64,000 nucleotides of DNA from Paraphysomonas bandaiensis (GCA_965644295.1 CBFFRP010000241.1:140972-204971); one strand, 5' to 3'. Positions 47,291-58,339 are shown, counted from the stretch's first letter. Program-made: numbers and translations. Notes: generated by a model not told the origin, from the letters alone.

Positions 47291-48163
47291 ATGAACGCCT
47301 GGTATCTTGCTCTACTTGGATGGATATCTCAGTTATTCAGTGTTGCTAATCGTCAATTATCATCTTCAGATTCTGGTTCAGATGATGAAAATGTTCGCGA
47401 TCTTTTGCCGTATCTGCTGAACGGAGAACAAGCATTCTTCGATATCGGGTCATCTCTCAATCCAGTCACCGATAAGGTATATAAGCACAACTATAAGGTC
47501 ATGTATGGGAAACTGCTTCTTCCACTTATTGCAAAACTAAAGCTTGAGAAAAAAGTTCCAAAGCTGTTGGAAGTGGGATATGGATGTGGTATGGGGTACG
47601 GGGAAGGAGCTAGCGTTCAATTATGGAAGAAGATCATAGGTGCGGAGAATAACATCTGGGTAGCTGACGTAAATGCTCATTGTATGGAAAAGCGAGCAAA
47701 GTTGCTAAAGACGAAGGAAGTACATGTTTTGATAGGAGATCAGGGGAAATCTGCTGATTTAATTAGATGGAGGCTTGAGTCTGGGGGAAATTTTGATGTA
47801 ATCATTGATGACGGCGGCCACAGGGCTAGCCAAATATTAACCACATTTTCTGAACTTTGGGAAACCATAAATCCCGGTGGTATATATTTCATTGAGGACT
47901 TGCATATTCAGAGATTTCCTACTATGGTGTCTACTGGCTTTCCCCATCCCACTGATGTTTTTCAGTCATGGCTACGCCAATTAAACTTTGGCAAAATGTG
48001 TTCGATAGTTACGCTGAAGAAAGCATTTATCAACTGTTCTGAGACTGCTATTGATGAATATTATAACTCGATTCTCAACAATTTTCCAGTACCGACCAAC
48101 TTGTCGTGGGTGTTTTGTCAGGAGAATTCATGTGCATTCGGTAAGAAAGAACCAAACTCCTGA
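47291..48163 (+). CDS. Secreted or membrane-anchored class I SAM-dependent methyltransferase, 290 aa
   Basis: Intronless. The start is the ATG at 47291; the upstream in-frame codons lack an ATG. Residues 1-20 (MNAWYLALLGWISQLFSVAN) form a hydrophobic signal or anchor. The Rossmann glycine motif is LLEVGYGCGMGYG (about residue 98), the acidic end of strand 2 is WVADVNAH, and FDVIIDDGGHRASQ plus NPGGIYFIEDLH match the macrocin-O-methyltransferase/cephalosporin-hydroxylase-like group that acts on sugars or small molecules (family knowledge). Conserved Cys near the C-terminus fit a secretory location. The substrate is unknown. A role in modifying secreted glycans would fit the glycoprotein-rich setting but is only inference. 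Confidence 0.75.
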   Translation: MNAWYLALLGWISQLFSVANRQLSSSDSGSDDENVRDLLPYLLNGEQAFFDIGSSLNPVTDKVYKHNYKVMYGKLLLPLIAKLKLEKKVPKLLEVGYGCGMGYGEGASVQLWKKIIGAENNIWVADVNAHCMEKRAKLLKTKEVHVLIGDQGKSADLIRWRLESGGNFDVIIDDGGHRASQILTTFSELWETINPGGIYFIEDLHIQRFPTMVSTGFPHPTDVFQSWLRQLNFGKMCSIVTLKKAFINCSETAIDEYYNSILNNFPVPTNLSWVFCQENSCAFGKKEPNS

Positions 48164-48552
48164 TGCAACACTGTTAGTTGTTTTTTCCAAGTAGATTAAG
48201 TTATCACATCGATGATAATCGGGATAGTTACGCCTGAATATTTTAGTTACGAGTCATTAAGTACCTAAATCGTGTGAGTAACTGATATACTTAATAATTA
48301 ATTAAAGTTTTTATAACCTGTTTTGCTGCGTACACTTACCTAATAAGTATAGATCCTTGTCATATAGTCAAAAAACGGGGGGAGGTGGGAGGAAGCTCGC
48401 TTTTTACCCCCAAAGGGATCTCTCCATTATAATGTTTTACTTTACTATCTCACTTCAAAGAGAGAATAATATTTATCAAGTCTAATATGTCACAACTAAC
48501 AACTATCATGAATATATGTTGTTCATCACATTCTCATATATTCAGGTCGTCA
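48164..48552. other. Intergenic, no gene seen
   Basis: AT-rich, with one G-run (48377-48392). The last 24 bases (48529-48552) recur exactly at 49260-49283, just before the second LTR of the following element. Confidence 0.5.
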
Positions 48553-48821
48553 TGTCAAGATATGACACAATTGGATGATTAGTAAGTTAACTGGACGTGT
48601 ATTCACTCATGAATCAAGTTAAGATGAGAGAAGATTATAATAAATATAATAAGCGATATATCACGTTATCTCTACTACCACTCATTTCTAGTACGATCTT
48701 ACATCGTCATGATATCACTTCTCATAATACAGTTAACCACTACTGTATTCTCCAGTAACCGTCATAATTCCAATATCTTAGAATTACAGCTTTTAATTGC
48801 TCAAACAGCAAAAACTCAACA
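48553..48821 (-). repeat. LTR A of the degenerate element
   Basis: 269 bp, related to the 319-bp LTR of copy 1, sharing for example CTACTACCACTCATTTCT and the TTACAGCTTT..AATTGCTC end. Confidence 0.8.
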
Positions 48822-49283
48822 CTCCCTCTCAATTCAAAGCTGTACATTGATTTGTCAAACCACGAGACATAACTGACGGATACGCAACCACCAAAACCTC
48901 ATCAGTTGTACATTGAATCTTCACAACAATGCATCACGAGACATCACTGATGGGTAGAATTACAGCTTTTAATTGCTCCAACAGCAGAACTCAACACTCC
49001 CTCTCAATTCAAAGCTGTAGATAGACTCTTCATATCACGAGACATAACTGACGGATACGCAACCACCAAACCCTCATAGGACAAACCGGTGGACGTATGA
49101 CTCCGACGTTTCAGCAAGTCTCACCATAGACAACACATCTATATGATCTTCTGTCTCTTAAAACCTCCACGTCTGATTTCTGTTCCTCGTCGGATCAATC
49201 ACACCACAACATTCAACACGCTAAGTTACGTGCGCTCTGGCTGTCAGGAAGAATGGAGTCATTCTCATATATTCAGGTCGTCA

Positions 49284-49552
49284 TGTCAAGATATGACACA
49301 ATTGGATGATTAGTAAGTTAACTGGACGTGTATTCACTCATGAATCAAGTTAAGATGAGAGAAGATTATAATAAATATAATAAGCGATATATCACGCTAT
49401 CTCTACTACCACTCATTTCTAGTACGATCTTACATCGTCATGATATCACTTCTCATAATACAGCTCATCACTACTGTATTCTCCAGTAACCGTCATAATT
49501 CCAATATCTTAGAATTACAGCTTTTAATTGCTCCAACAGCAAAAACTCAACA
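49284..49552 (-). repeat. LTR B of the degenerate element
   Basis: 269-bp partner of LTR A, followed by the CGTCA duplication. Confidence 0.8.
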
Positions 49553-49557
49553 CGTCA

Positions 49558-49745
49558 GGCGTCAGGTCGCACCTTGGTGCTTGCGGCGACGCACAAGCAG
49601 CTTCTGTAGCGTTACATAGTAGGATATGAGAATTTGTGCTAGTTAGTTACAGGTAGAGGTCGATCTAGCTTGACTAGTCTTCATCTAACTACTTATCTGG
49701 TGTTGGTTTTTGACGCCTACTGCTAATAATAAGACTTTCAATACA
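49558..49745 (-). repeat. Dispersed repeat, copy C (partial)
   Basis: The reverse complement matches the first 190 bp of copy B (32478-32665), including CTGCTTGTGCGTCGCCGCAA and CCTCTACCTGTA. It abuts the target duplication of the LTR element to its left. Confidence 0.75.
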
Positions 49746-49863
49746 TATATTCACCAATCAGTCATATGTATGTGTATACCAATGTTGTTAAAATGTATAA
49801 CATTACTGTTACGATAAATTAGTATGTCACAATCTTTATCCTTCGACACATATGATAAGAAAC

Positions 49864-51278
49864 TTACTTCATACACTCACTTTTAATTCGCATTGATGAT
49901 GCTTCCGTTTTGGGGTGTGGCTCTGATACAGCTGTAGCCCGAAAGGCTAACAAGTGTACATTATGACCTGCTTTAACGGTATGTTGGTAACATAGCAACT
50001 CAAATCCCATGGAACAAATACAATTTATCCAGTCCTCATACAGTGGACCCTGTAGGTTATTAACTGAGCTATCTCGTGACCGCTTTGAGCTGGTATTTCC
50101 AAATATTGATGCCTTCTCAGCTATCAGCAACAAGCCAGTGTGATGAGGGTTGCACGATGGAGACGTCATGTCTGAGGGACAATAGAGTACACGACGTGCT
50201 TTCGACACCATCTTCTCTCTATGCTCAGGAGAAGGAAGGTAGGAAAGCACTAAAGACATACTGACCACATCGAAATACGAAGCAGGGAGCTCACTGAGGA
50301 TGCTTACAGGACGGTCCGTGTTAATCGCAGAAGTGCATGCGGAGGAATCAGCGGGAATTATTCGCAATTCTTGCCCCACTGGAATTCGAAGCATATCACC
50401 CTTATATACTGATGCGTCAGCTGGACATAGATCCATGGCAGTTATGTCACAGAGATATGAGCTCTCCATTCGCTGCAGAGGATTGTAGCAGCTACCCACA
50501 TCCAAAACTCGTATCCTCCCCCCAGCTGCGTACAGATCTCCAGGTAAATGTGCATGTTCCTCCTCTATAAGGCGTAGGGAGTCGGTTACCTCGGCTGGCA
50601 ATTCTCCAGAAGTCCAACCACTTAATGTAACGTGGCGCCGCTTGTGACTCTTGACAAATGCTTTCTTCGCTCCTGCGATTTTTACGAGGTCATAATTGCA
50701 ACATGGAAACACCGCAAAAATACATACAAATCTATGGCTACACAACTGTGACCGAAAATACATCGGAACGTACCTCCGTGCCTAAAATAATTGATTGTGT
50801 ATTCCATGATCCACTTGTTCATCTCCACCACCCATTGCTTCGAGCCCATATCTTTAGCTGCTTTAGCATAGTGTATAAGGTTATCATTCTTGTTTACTCC
50901 ATCGTCATATCCCACTTCAATAAGGTCAGAGTGATGAGATGTAATTGCCGAAAACACTTTCTTATTGGTAGCCTCCACTCTTGAGTGATAGTCTAACATA
51001 CGGGGAACACTCACCCTTTCTCGGACACACTCATCCACAAATCCACAGTTATGGTGAAACGTCTTCGCAATAATATCAGCTGTCTGTGAAACCCATCTAC
51101 CAAACTCTTTCTTCGAATGGCATACTTGAGTCCCATGGAGCAGGATGTCCTCCACAACACTCTCAGCAAATGCTCGCCTCTCTTCCTCAGATCCCCACTG
51201 TTTGATACTGCATCGAATCAACTCTACAGCATGGTTCCTAAGAGATGCTGAACAATGATCTACTGTTAGTTCTGTCAT
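49864..51278 (-). CDS. SAMTOR: SAMTOR/BMT2-family SAM-binding protein, 2 exons, 437 aa
   Basis: Exons (minus): 51278-50774 and 50672-49864 (donor GTACGT, acceptor TCGCAG, phase 1). The start is the first in-frame ATG. The N-terminal 170 residues are helical. The SAM-binding fold begins at about residue 224 with LDVGSCYNP, then MDLCPADASVYKGDML, then SYFDVVSMSLVLSYLPSP at about 301-318, then GLLLIAEK and HNVHLLAFRA. This motif set is specific to the Bmt2/SAMTOR family: yeast Bmt2 is a 25S rRNA m1A methyltransferase, while animal SAMTOR senses SAM and restrains TORC1 through GATOR1-KICSTOR. Which role applies here is undecided. The gene is divergent from MKS1, 562 bp apart. Confidence 0.8.
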
Positions 51279-51840
51279 GGCTGAGACTGAGCAGAGATAC
51301 CTGGACACAAACTATGCCCAGCCCACCTGCCTGTACAGAGCGCGGCATGTTGCGTTCGCCATGCATACAGCGGTCGCGTACGTATTCCTGGTATTCCTAT
51401 CCCACTACATGAAGAGCCAGAATACCGTAGAATACTGCTCTTCTACATCATTTTTTTCCTGTACTTCTGCAGTTCTACTATACATGTGCAGCAGTACACG
51501 CACATATCCAGCTATACACACACACACATACAGTGCATATATCTCCGTATGAGCCAAGAGGGCTCGGCATCCTTGGTATATTTTTGTTCAAAGATGCCTC
51601 TAATATTGAGACAACAATTATCTGTATTCCAGACGTAGTTGTATATCAGTAATATAGACTATATGTACTTCAATTTATTCCCGAAAAATAAGATGCTGAC
51701 GGCCACTACGAGGTTTGTTTTTGAAATGAACGTCTGAGATGTTCAGTTCAGTTCAGTCAGTTAGTCTAACAGCACAGCTGATAGAGTTATATGAGCACAC
51801 TCCGTCACCCAGTCCGTTACCATCATCCTTTACACTGATA
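51279..51840. promoter_or_regulatory. Divergent SAMTOR/MKS1 intergenic region
   Basis: Both promoters must lie here. It contains a short CA run (51515-51530) and the conserved 105-bp element copy 2 (51594-51697). Confidence 0.5.
51594..51697 (-). repeat. About 105-bp conserved intergenic element, copy 2
   Basis: Reverse complement of 36221-36330 with high identity. It lies 144 bp upstream of the MKS1 ATG and 316 bp upstream of the SAMTOR ATG. Confidence 0.7.
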
Positions 51841-54800
51841 ATGGCGAATGGCATATATCACATACAAGACCCACTTGAAAACTTTAAGATCCGAATAGTT
51901 CTGCGAGAGGTGAGTGTGTGTGTGTCTGTAGCGGGCTAACAGCGTCACAGATATCGAGACCAAGTGCTGATAATGCTGGAGGGTCCAAACCCTTTGATGA
52001 CGTCATTACTGTGCGGTGGCAGGAGAAGCTCTATGGTCCGAGGTATGTAGCTGCCTGCCTGTGATGTGATGGAACTCATATGCGACTGTGCTGCAGAGAT
52101 ATCGCAGACTACCTCATGTATAAGCGATCCTCTCACGGGCTTCCCTCCCAGGTAGAAGTTGTATCGGTCGGTAATACAACGAGTTATTCTGTTTTCGTCG
52201 TAGCTGGACTGCCGTCGCCACCTCTCCCAGGTAGAGAAATCAGGGACTGATGTCACATCTCTTCTCAGTGAGGTCATGTTGTATACATATATGAGTGAGG
52301 AGCCCTTTTATCCTGAAAAGGTATGCCATATATATTGGTAACAATTTCCATAACGAATGTGCAGCGGCGGATCCTTGACAGTGGCGACACTCGGGAGACC
52401 TATCTCAGTTACGCACAAGACCCCGTGTCTGACGCAAGCAAGACAGATGATCGGCTGGTGAAGGTAGTGGATCGGCTCAACAGGGAGCGACAGGCGACTT
52501 CAATGCACGTGTGTCTGGCGACAGATGTTGATCCCAAAGCTCTTAAGGACAACACCGTGCGTGTTCTACATGCTAATTGTTACAACATCTTATCTGTTGG
52601 TTTAGGCGCGTGCGATCAGTGATCTCTCTGAAGTTACTCTACTTACTCTGACAATAAGCAAGGTGTATCAACATCAGTATATCGGTACGTGTTGTTGTAA
52701 CAAGTGCGTCTGTAGAGCGGATTGCTAGTGGCATCGCCACCATTTAGCCAGATATTACCGGAGGGAACCCGGGCCGGAGTGGGTGCGGACGGGCTGTCTG
52801 ACCTCACAACTGCCCCCTCTGTTTTTTTTGACGATGAAACTGTGCAAGCAGGGGTGCGCCACGGATTTAAACTTTCCACATGCAGAGTGCGAGCCAAAAG
52901 TGGAGCAGAATACGAGTACTCCATCGAGAACGTTAACGGTGTAATTTCTCCTGTGGAGATGGAGGATTTGTTGGCAGCTGAACGTAGGGAGGATGCAGTA
53001 CTAGCAGAAAATTCTAGGTACTAGGATAATGCTTGTTGGTGTTATTTGAAGTGTAGTATTGTGTGGTGGGCAGAGGGGGCATAGTGAAAAATTCGGAAGC
53101 CGAGAAGGCCTGGCAGCAAACCACTGTGTCTGAGTCGTACACACAGTCTAGCACTATTTATGCGGGTGCAGCTTAATCTAATTTTCACGCCATCTCACTA
53201 ATGACTCACTCCCCACACAGAAATTGTTTCTGGGACAGGATTTGGTGATGGCGATCCCGTATACGTCAAGTATCAGGTATGCATATTTACTTACAGGGAA
53301 ACCCTTCACTTCGGTGTTGCAGGTGGTGCTGCCTATTAGCTGGGCAATGCGCTCCTCCGGGGAAGGAGATGAGAAAGAACAGGATGGGGAAGAGTGCAAA
53401 GGGGATCAACAGAGGCTTCTTCCAGATGAATATTGTCACACAACTGGGGCGGCATTTGATGGGAACGAACCGCGTTTATGGGGGTTTACACAACTCAGCG
53501 CTGTTACCCATCACTCGCCTGCGCGGCGCACTCGTATTTTACCCCAGAAAGGACAGGAACCCGGAGCGAATGTGAAGTGGGTCTTACCGGTGTGTTTTGA
53601 CTGTACTGTTGACAGTTTTTGACAGGGTGTCACTACCCCGGGTACCACCGATGATGCTTGAGGGCGATTCTTATGGGAGGTTTTTGTACGGAACTATCTT
53701 CATGTCACTTACTGCTTTGTCAGTATTACTGGTAAGGCGAGATGTACCTACTTTGGTAGAATAGTTTGACGCCTACTACATAGGGCCCCGGTTATCCTTT
53801 GTGGGTAGTGGTGGTAGTAGTTTTAGTCGCCTACTTGGGATACGGTGTGCCAGGCGGATGTCCTCAAACTGTGGTGTGTCAAACATCCACTCCACATAAT
53901 TCTTTTGGACATGGGGCTGAAGGAGCTTGCTCACTTATCGGCGAAACTGTTGCAGAAAACATGGCGGGTTTCGGACACTTGTTCTCCGTAGATGTGTTGG
54001 TTGATGAGAATAGTTGCGATGAAGGCAGCGCTGCTCCATCAGCCCACCAGATGACGGTATATTTTGAAGTGTTTTCGGTGAGCCAATACAAGCGACACAC
54101 ACTAGAAGGATGCGGATACGTACATGTTCCTCACTCTTCAAAGGGGACTGTGGATGTGGATGTCTCTACCTGGAAGCCAGTCGGTAAATAGTGAATAACC
54201 TGGACATTCTTATTGTTTTAACGCTGACAAGGTGATCTATCGTCGACTTTGACGGATTTTTTCGTGGGTGGTGGTGCTCACTTGTCGAATATCCGCTACA
54301 CTGAGGTGAGGAAAAAATGTAATTACGGTTACGTGACGTGTTTCGTAGATTCCTAACAAAAAGTCTTCCGCCTTGAGCAAGTTCGGCGCACGCACGGTGT
54401 CATCTGGTCTGATATTTACAATGTTTTTTTACTCATGCTGAGTTATTTATGGTTTCTAGGTGTAATTCGGTTCAGATACAACGTAGTGTCTTATTCCCCT
54501 GCCAGGGCTGTCGCATACAGTGACAGCGATGCTTTGGGGAGTAAAGGGGCAACTACAGGTAGTAGGAGTTTACTTTGTAATTAATTTCACAGTCTATAAA
54601 GCAGCTCGGCGAACTGTGGAAGATATTCTCAGCAGCTATCGAAATACTGATCTTCTTCTTCGTTCTGGATCCAAGCAACTCTTGCATTCCCAAGGCACTC
54701 CTCGTGCTCGCGCTTCTCGAAAAGATGGGGGCGATGACACGACGTAAGTGTTTTCTTCTATTGACTATGTTGCCAATATTTCTGGTAGCAGTATTGCGGT

Positions 54801-55158
54801 AGACAAGGTTGCAGAGTTAATAGCACGGGCGCGCGCGAGCACTGAGAGTGCAAAGAAGGAGTCCAGTGGCCCTCTTTCATCTGGTTCTCGTGAGAAAGGT
54901 GGGAGAAGTGGCATAGCGATGACGGCCGGCGGAAAGAACTCACCCGTCAGAGATGGAGTGAGCTTGTTGCCAGACGATATGGATGCCGAGGATAAAAATC
55001 ACCCTTCAGCCTCTCTATTGGATAGATTTGAATCCGCCGGAATTACCCAAGCCAGAGCACCAATACCGCACCGAACTGCTGACACGACTTCATCTCCTAT
55101 GCATACTACTCCGGTGCGTAGAAATCGGTACGACAACGATGATAGTGGTGACAGCTAA
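51841..55158 (+). CDS. MKS1: MKS1 orthologue (B9-domain transition-zone protein), about 15 exons
   Basis: Supported exons: 51841-51909, 51951-52042, 52097-52151, 52204-52320, 52365-52556, 52716-53017, 53074-53165, 53221-53276, 53323-(unresolved), 53854-54183, 54232-54305, 54349-54406, 54460-54558, 54602-54743, 54789-55158. Phases agree except across 53323-53854, where the join is unclear; the 52556/52716 join is tentative. Similarity to MKS1: YHIQDPLENFKIRI at the start, VRWQEKLYGPR, LYTYMSEEPF, EYEYSIENV, then the B9 domain with EIVSGTGFGDGDPVYV, VYFEVFSVSQYKRHTLEGCG, VSTWKPVG, TDFFVGGGAHLSNIRY and LSKFGARTVSSG. A Ser-rich, charged tail follows. MKS1 works with B9D1 and B9D2 at the ciliary transition zone (known), so the organism should make cilia or flagella. 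Confidence 0.82.
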
Positions 55159-55921
55159 ACTATAGCATTGAGCTGACTATTTATATTATATATATATGTA
55201 TTTCTATTAGATAGTTAGGATTAGGGTTGCTGAGTTTTGCTGTTTGTGGGCAATTAAAAGCTTTTATATAATATATCTGAGGTGTTGGTTAGAGTTAGAC
55301 TATTTGATTAGGGTTAGTTAGGGTTATTAGGGTTATGGAGCAGTAGGAGTTTTTACCGACTTAATTCCTATGAAGCGCAAAGTGAACCAGGGTCCTGAGC
55401 ACACCCTCCCCTCCTGGGCACTACTAATAGTGGTAGTGTAGCAATCTTGGGTGTAGTGGAGATGGTGGATTATAAGGTTGTTGTGATATGAGGGCCAAGG
55501 CGAAGTAGTGTAGGAAATAACATGAGATAAGAGGTAGAAGATGGTTAAGACAAGGTCACGAGATACGAGTATTAAGGCCAGATACAGGGTTGGAATGTAC
55601 CGGGACTATCCGTACATACGGACGTAACGGACGTTTATTGTAACCCGTACAGTATTATGGTAGTATAAGTAGTGTGTAGACGTTGTATGAGACAATATGG
55701 AGTAGATAGTAGGACAATGAGAGACTGCTGTAGGGATATTTCTGGAAGTAGAAACTGGCTATTTAGGGCTAGAAACCCATCTCTAGAACAGCTATGGAAA
55801 AATAGGTTAAGTTATACGAGTTTTTAGATAGGACAGAATTATGAGGTAAAAGGATATAATAAGCACAGTTAAGTGTTAGTGAAATTAAGCGCTATCTATC
55901 TACCTGCTGTCTGGTGCACGC
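55159..55921. other. Intergenic, purine-rich
   Basis: Besides the TTAGGG-like words I see no gene. From about 55440 the plus strand is GA/TA-rich, blending into the orphan ORF. Confidence 0.45.
55218..55336 (+). repeat. Telomere-like TTAGGG words
   Basis: ATTAGGGTT occurs at 55220, and TTAGGG recurs about every 10 bp in 55307-55335, separated by TT/TA spacers. It is degenerate and short, so an interstitial trace at most. Confidence 0.4.
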
Positions 55922-56782
55922 ATGGATAAAGAGGATATATCTGCTGATACTCACATGGATGATACTCAATCATCCGACGTTGCCACACTTGGTGGACAAC
56001 GTGGGCTGGGTAACGTGGTTGAGGGTGGCCAACTCAGCCATGATCCACCCAGCACACTATTGTTGGCACGGTCCCAGATTGAGATACCATCCGATGCGAG
56101 GGACATCAATCTTTACTATGGGGAGGAAAAGGAGCCAGAGTCCAAAGAGGAGCCTCGAATCCAAGTGCAGGAGGACCGATGGGGCCATGAGGAGACTGAA
56201 AAGTTATACAGCTGGCCCTGGAGGACAAGGGAACAGGGGAAAGAGAGGCGTGGCCCTAGGTTGATGAGTAGAGACCTGGAGATGGGGGGAGATAGTAGTG
56301 GCGAAGATGATGAAAGCTCAGGAAGGAGCGCAGTGATAAGGAGAATCGAACATGATAAAGAGGGCGGTAGAGGACCGGTGGAGTACTCTAGACACCAGGC
56401 GAAAGAGGCAGAGAGAAAGATGAATAAAGTGAAGGACCCGTTAAGAGGTCAAGATAAAAGATATATGGATAAAGGGGAAGAAGATCTGATGAAGTTCATA
56501 AGCAGTAAGGAGACTGTTGTGGAAGATGAAAGGGAGATTGAAGATGAAATGATGATAACGGATTGGGTGATGGAGCAGCAGGAAAAGGCGACGAAGGAGG
56601 AGGTGGACCGAGATGAAATGTGGGCGATAATGAAGGGCAAGCACCAGTGGGTGAAGACACTGCCGGAGAACAAGCGATGTAGAGATTGTGGTGTGATGAT
56701 GAAGAGGGGTGCAGCGCCATTCTACATGAGGAGCTGCCCAAAGTGCTACAATTCTGGAGTTTTCATCTCAACTATTATATAG
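55922..56782 (+). CDS. Orphan 286-aa charged protein with C-terminal zinc-ribbon-like motif
   Basis: Single exon, ATG 55922 to TAG 56782. It is extremely rich in Glu, Asp, Lys, Arg and Gly, with a probable helical stretch at about 150-220. Near the C-terminus CRDCG and, 15 residues on, CPKC give CX2C-X15-CX2C, a zinc-ribbon-like arrangement. No family was recognised. It lies 0.76 kb after MKS1 and 1.6 kb before a Gypsy element, and its purine-rich coding strand is unlike the neighbouring genes, so it could be a mobile-element accessory ORF or a decayed gene. It may also be chance: purine-rich DNA keeps frames open. Confidence 0.4.
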   Translation: MDKEDISADTHMDDTQSSDVATLGGQRGLGNVVEGGQLSHDPPSTLLLARSQIEIPSDARDINLYYGEEKEPESKEEPRIQVQEDRWGHEETEKLYSWPWRTREQGKERRGPRLMSRDLEMGGDSSGEDDESSGRSAVIRRIEHDKEGGRGPVEYSRHQAKEAERKMNKVKDPLRGQDKRYMDKGEEDLMKFISSKETVVEDEREIEDEMMITDWVMEQQEKATKEEVDRDEMWAIMKGKHQWVKTLPENKRCRDCGVMMKRGAAPFYMRSCPKCYNSGVFISTII

Positions 56783-58339
56783 GGGACCAATCATATTTCA
56801 TAGTAGAGTTTCACTCGACTCTCTTAACCAAATTCACTCTAAACATGTGTATAATATCCGCGACCGTAACGATGTAACCATACAGAACATGTTCATCTCA
56901 AAATCATACGGACGGGAAAAGATAAAAGCCGTAGCAATTATCGAAATGGGAATGATCATCTGAAATAAGATCATATCACCATTCAGCAAACAATAATCAA
57001 AATCCATATCCTCCATGGTAACTCAACGTGAAATTCTTTAGCAGATCATATTTCCATAATCCTTGTCAGTACTGAAACATATCTCACTCTAGTACAATCA
57101 ATAATATCATTCATCACTATAATAACTTGGACAACATCATCATATAGTTTCTGTCACAAGTTTCGTTTCCCAGAACACAACGCTCCATTCCAAATTTCTT
57201 TAACATAACAAGGAAATCCGCCTTTCACATGATAATATAAATCGATACCATGAACGTTAACTCATCAATAAAAATTTTCCAGTTTGATGTCCACTGATAA
57301 CAAACTCGCATAATAATTGCACTAAACATGAATCCAAGAAATCCGATAAACTGACAACGTCCACTCAACAATATCAAAAGTTGAAATCGCGCATTGAAAT
57401 ACAATTGAACAAACTAAATATATATTCGTTCGGGATTAGAATGCGCCAACAACACATTCCACTGAGATAGAAATACTCGTAACATTAGTCGATTGCTTTC
57501 CACTGAAACACCAAGTTGAAATCAATATCATTTGTACACAATAACTTGTCGATCGATTCTCAACATAACACCGGTAATAATAATCTCCAATATAATGACC
57601 AGATTCACTGAACATCAATACAATAATACTCTGATACAAATCTTTCGATATGTGTTTACAATAACATCAAATTGTTAAACACTACTGTTGAATCAAACTC
57701 TCCATGAATCATTTTGATAAACTTGGTATATACACTTCCATTTGCATAAAATAAATAACATCGAACTGAAGTACACTGACACAGTATATATGATGCACTG
57801 TAACGCAGTACTGGTTACTTTCTGCGTTGGTAGTAGTATTATATGTTACTCTTCTGTTGTACTCTCTAACACGTACAGAGTGTTTTTGTATTTTCAGTTT
57901 TCAGTTACATATTCAGTTTCTACTCTTTCAGTGTATACACGGAGTGTTGAAGCTGTACATACGTACCGGATAAAATACTTCTGATCTGGTGTGTTGTGTG
58001 CTGAAGTGAAATGCTGAACATGATGTTGTATGTGTGTGTTACTGTAGAGTTGTATAGCAGTGTTACTCACTTTTCTATTACACGTTTTTAAATAACGATT
58101 TATTTAAATTCTTTCGCGGTTTGCGTCTGAGTTAAGGAACATCACCCGCTGGTGAGTTCAACAGTGTAGCAGCCCGCTGGCGTGCACTTAAAATCTTTTT
58201 AAAACGTTATAGATCAGTGTTGTTTTTGTGTGAGCATACGTTGTTCTTAAGAACAACTACAGTAATATTACTCTGTTGATAAGAACAATACATTATACAT
58301 TCATTGTGTTATTGAGCCCTTTGAACTGTTTTAAGAGTC
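56783..58339. other. AT-rich region upstream of Gypsy gag; 5' LTR may be here
   Basis: No gene seen. The 5' LTR and primer-binding site of the Gypsy element should lie in this stretch (perhaps about 57700-58330), but the matching 3' LTR is not in the window, so no boundary can be set. Confidence 0.4.

Larger units (their letters stand above)
48553..49552 (-). mobile_element. Degenerate, internally deleted Copia-type LTR element (1,000 bp)
   Basis: Two 269-bp LTRs (48553-48821 and 49284-49552; about five mismatches by eye) have ends like copy 1 (TGTCAAG...CTCAACA on plus). CGTCA flanks both outer sides (48548-48552 and 49553-49557). The 462-bp interior holds the polypurine tract (from 48822), a duplicated LTR-end/tract segment (about 48957-49020) and, near 49130-49259, scraps matching the RNase H end of copy 1's pol. 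No primer-binding site precedes LTR B; that place holds a copy of the left flank. It cannot be autonomous. Confidence 0.8.

Noticed and set aside
53279-53575. 98-codon alternative frame within MKS1
   Set aside because: The frame carrying VVLPISW follows from the upstream splice phase and matches MKS1; the other is a shadow.
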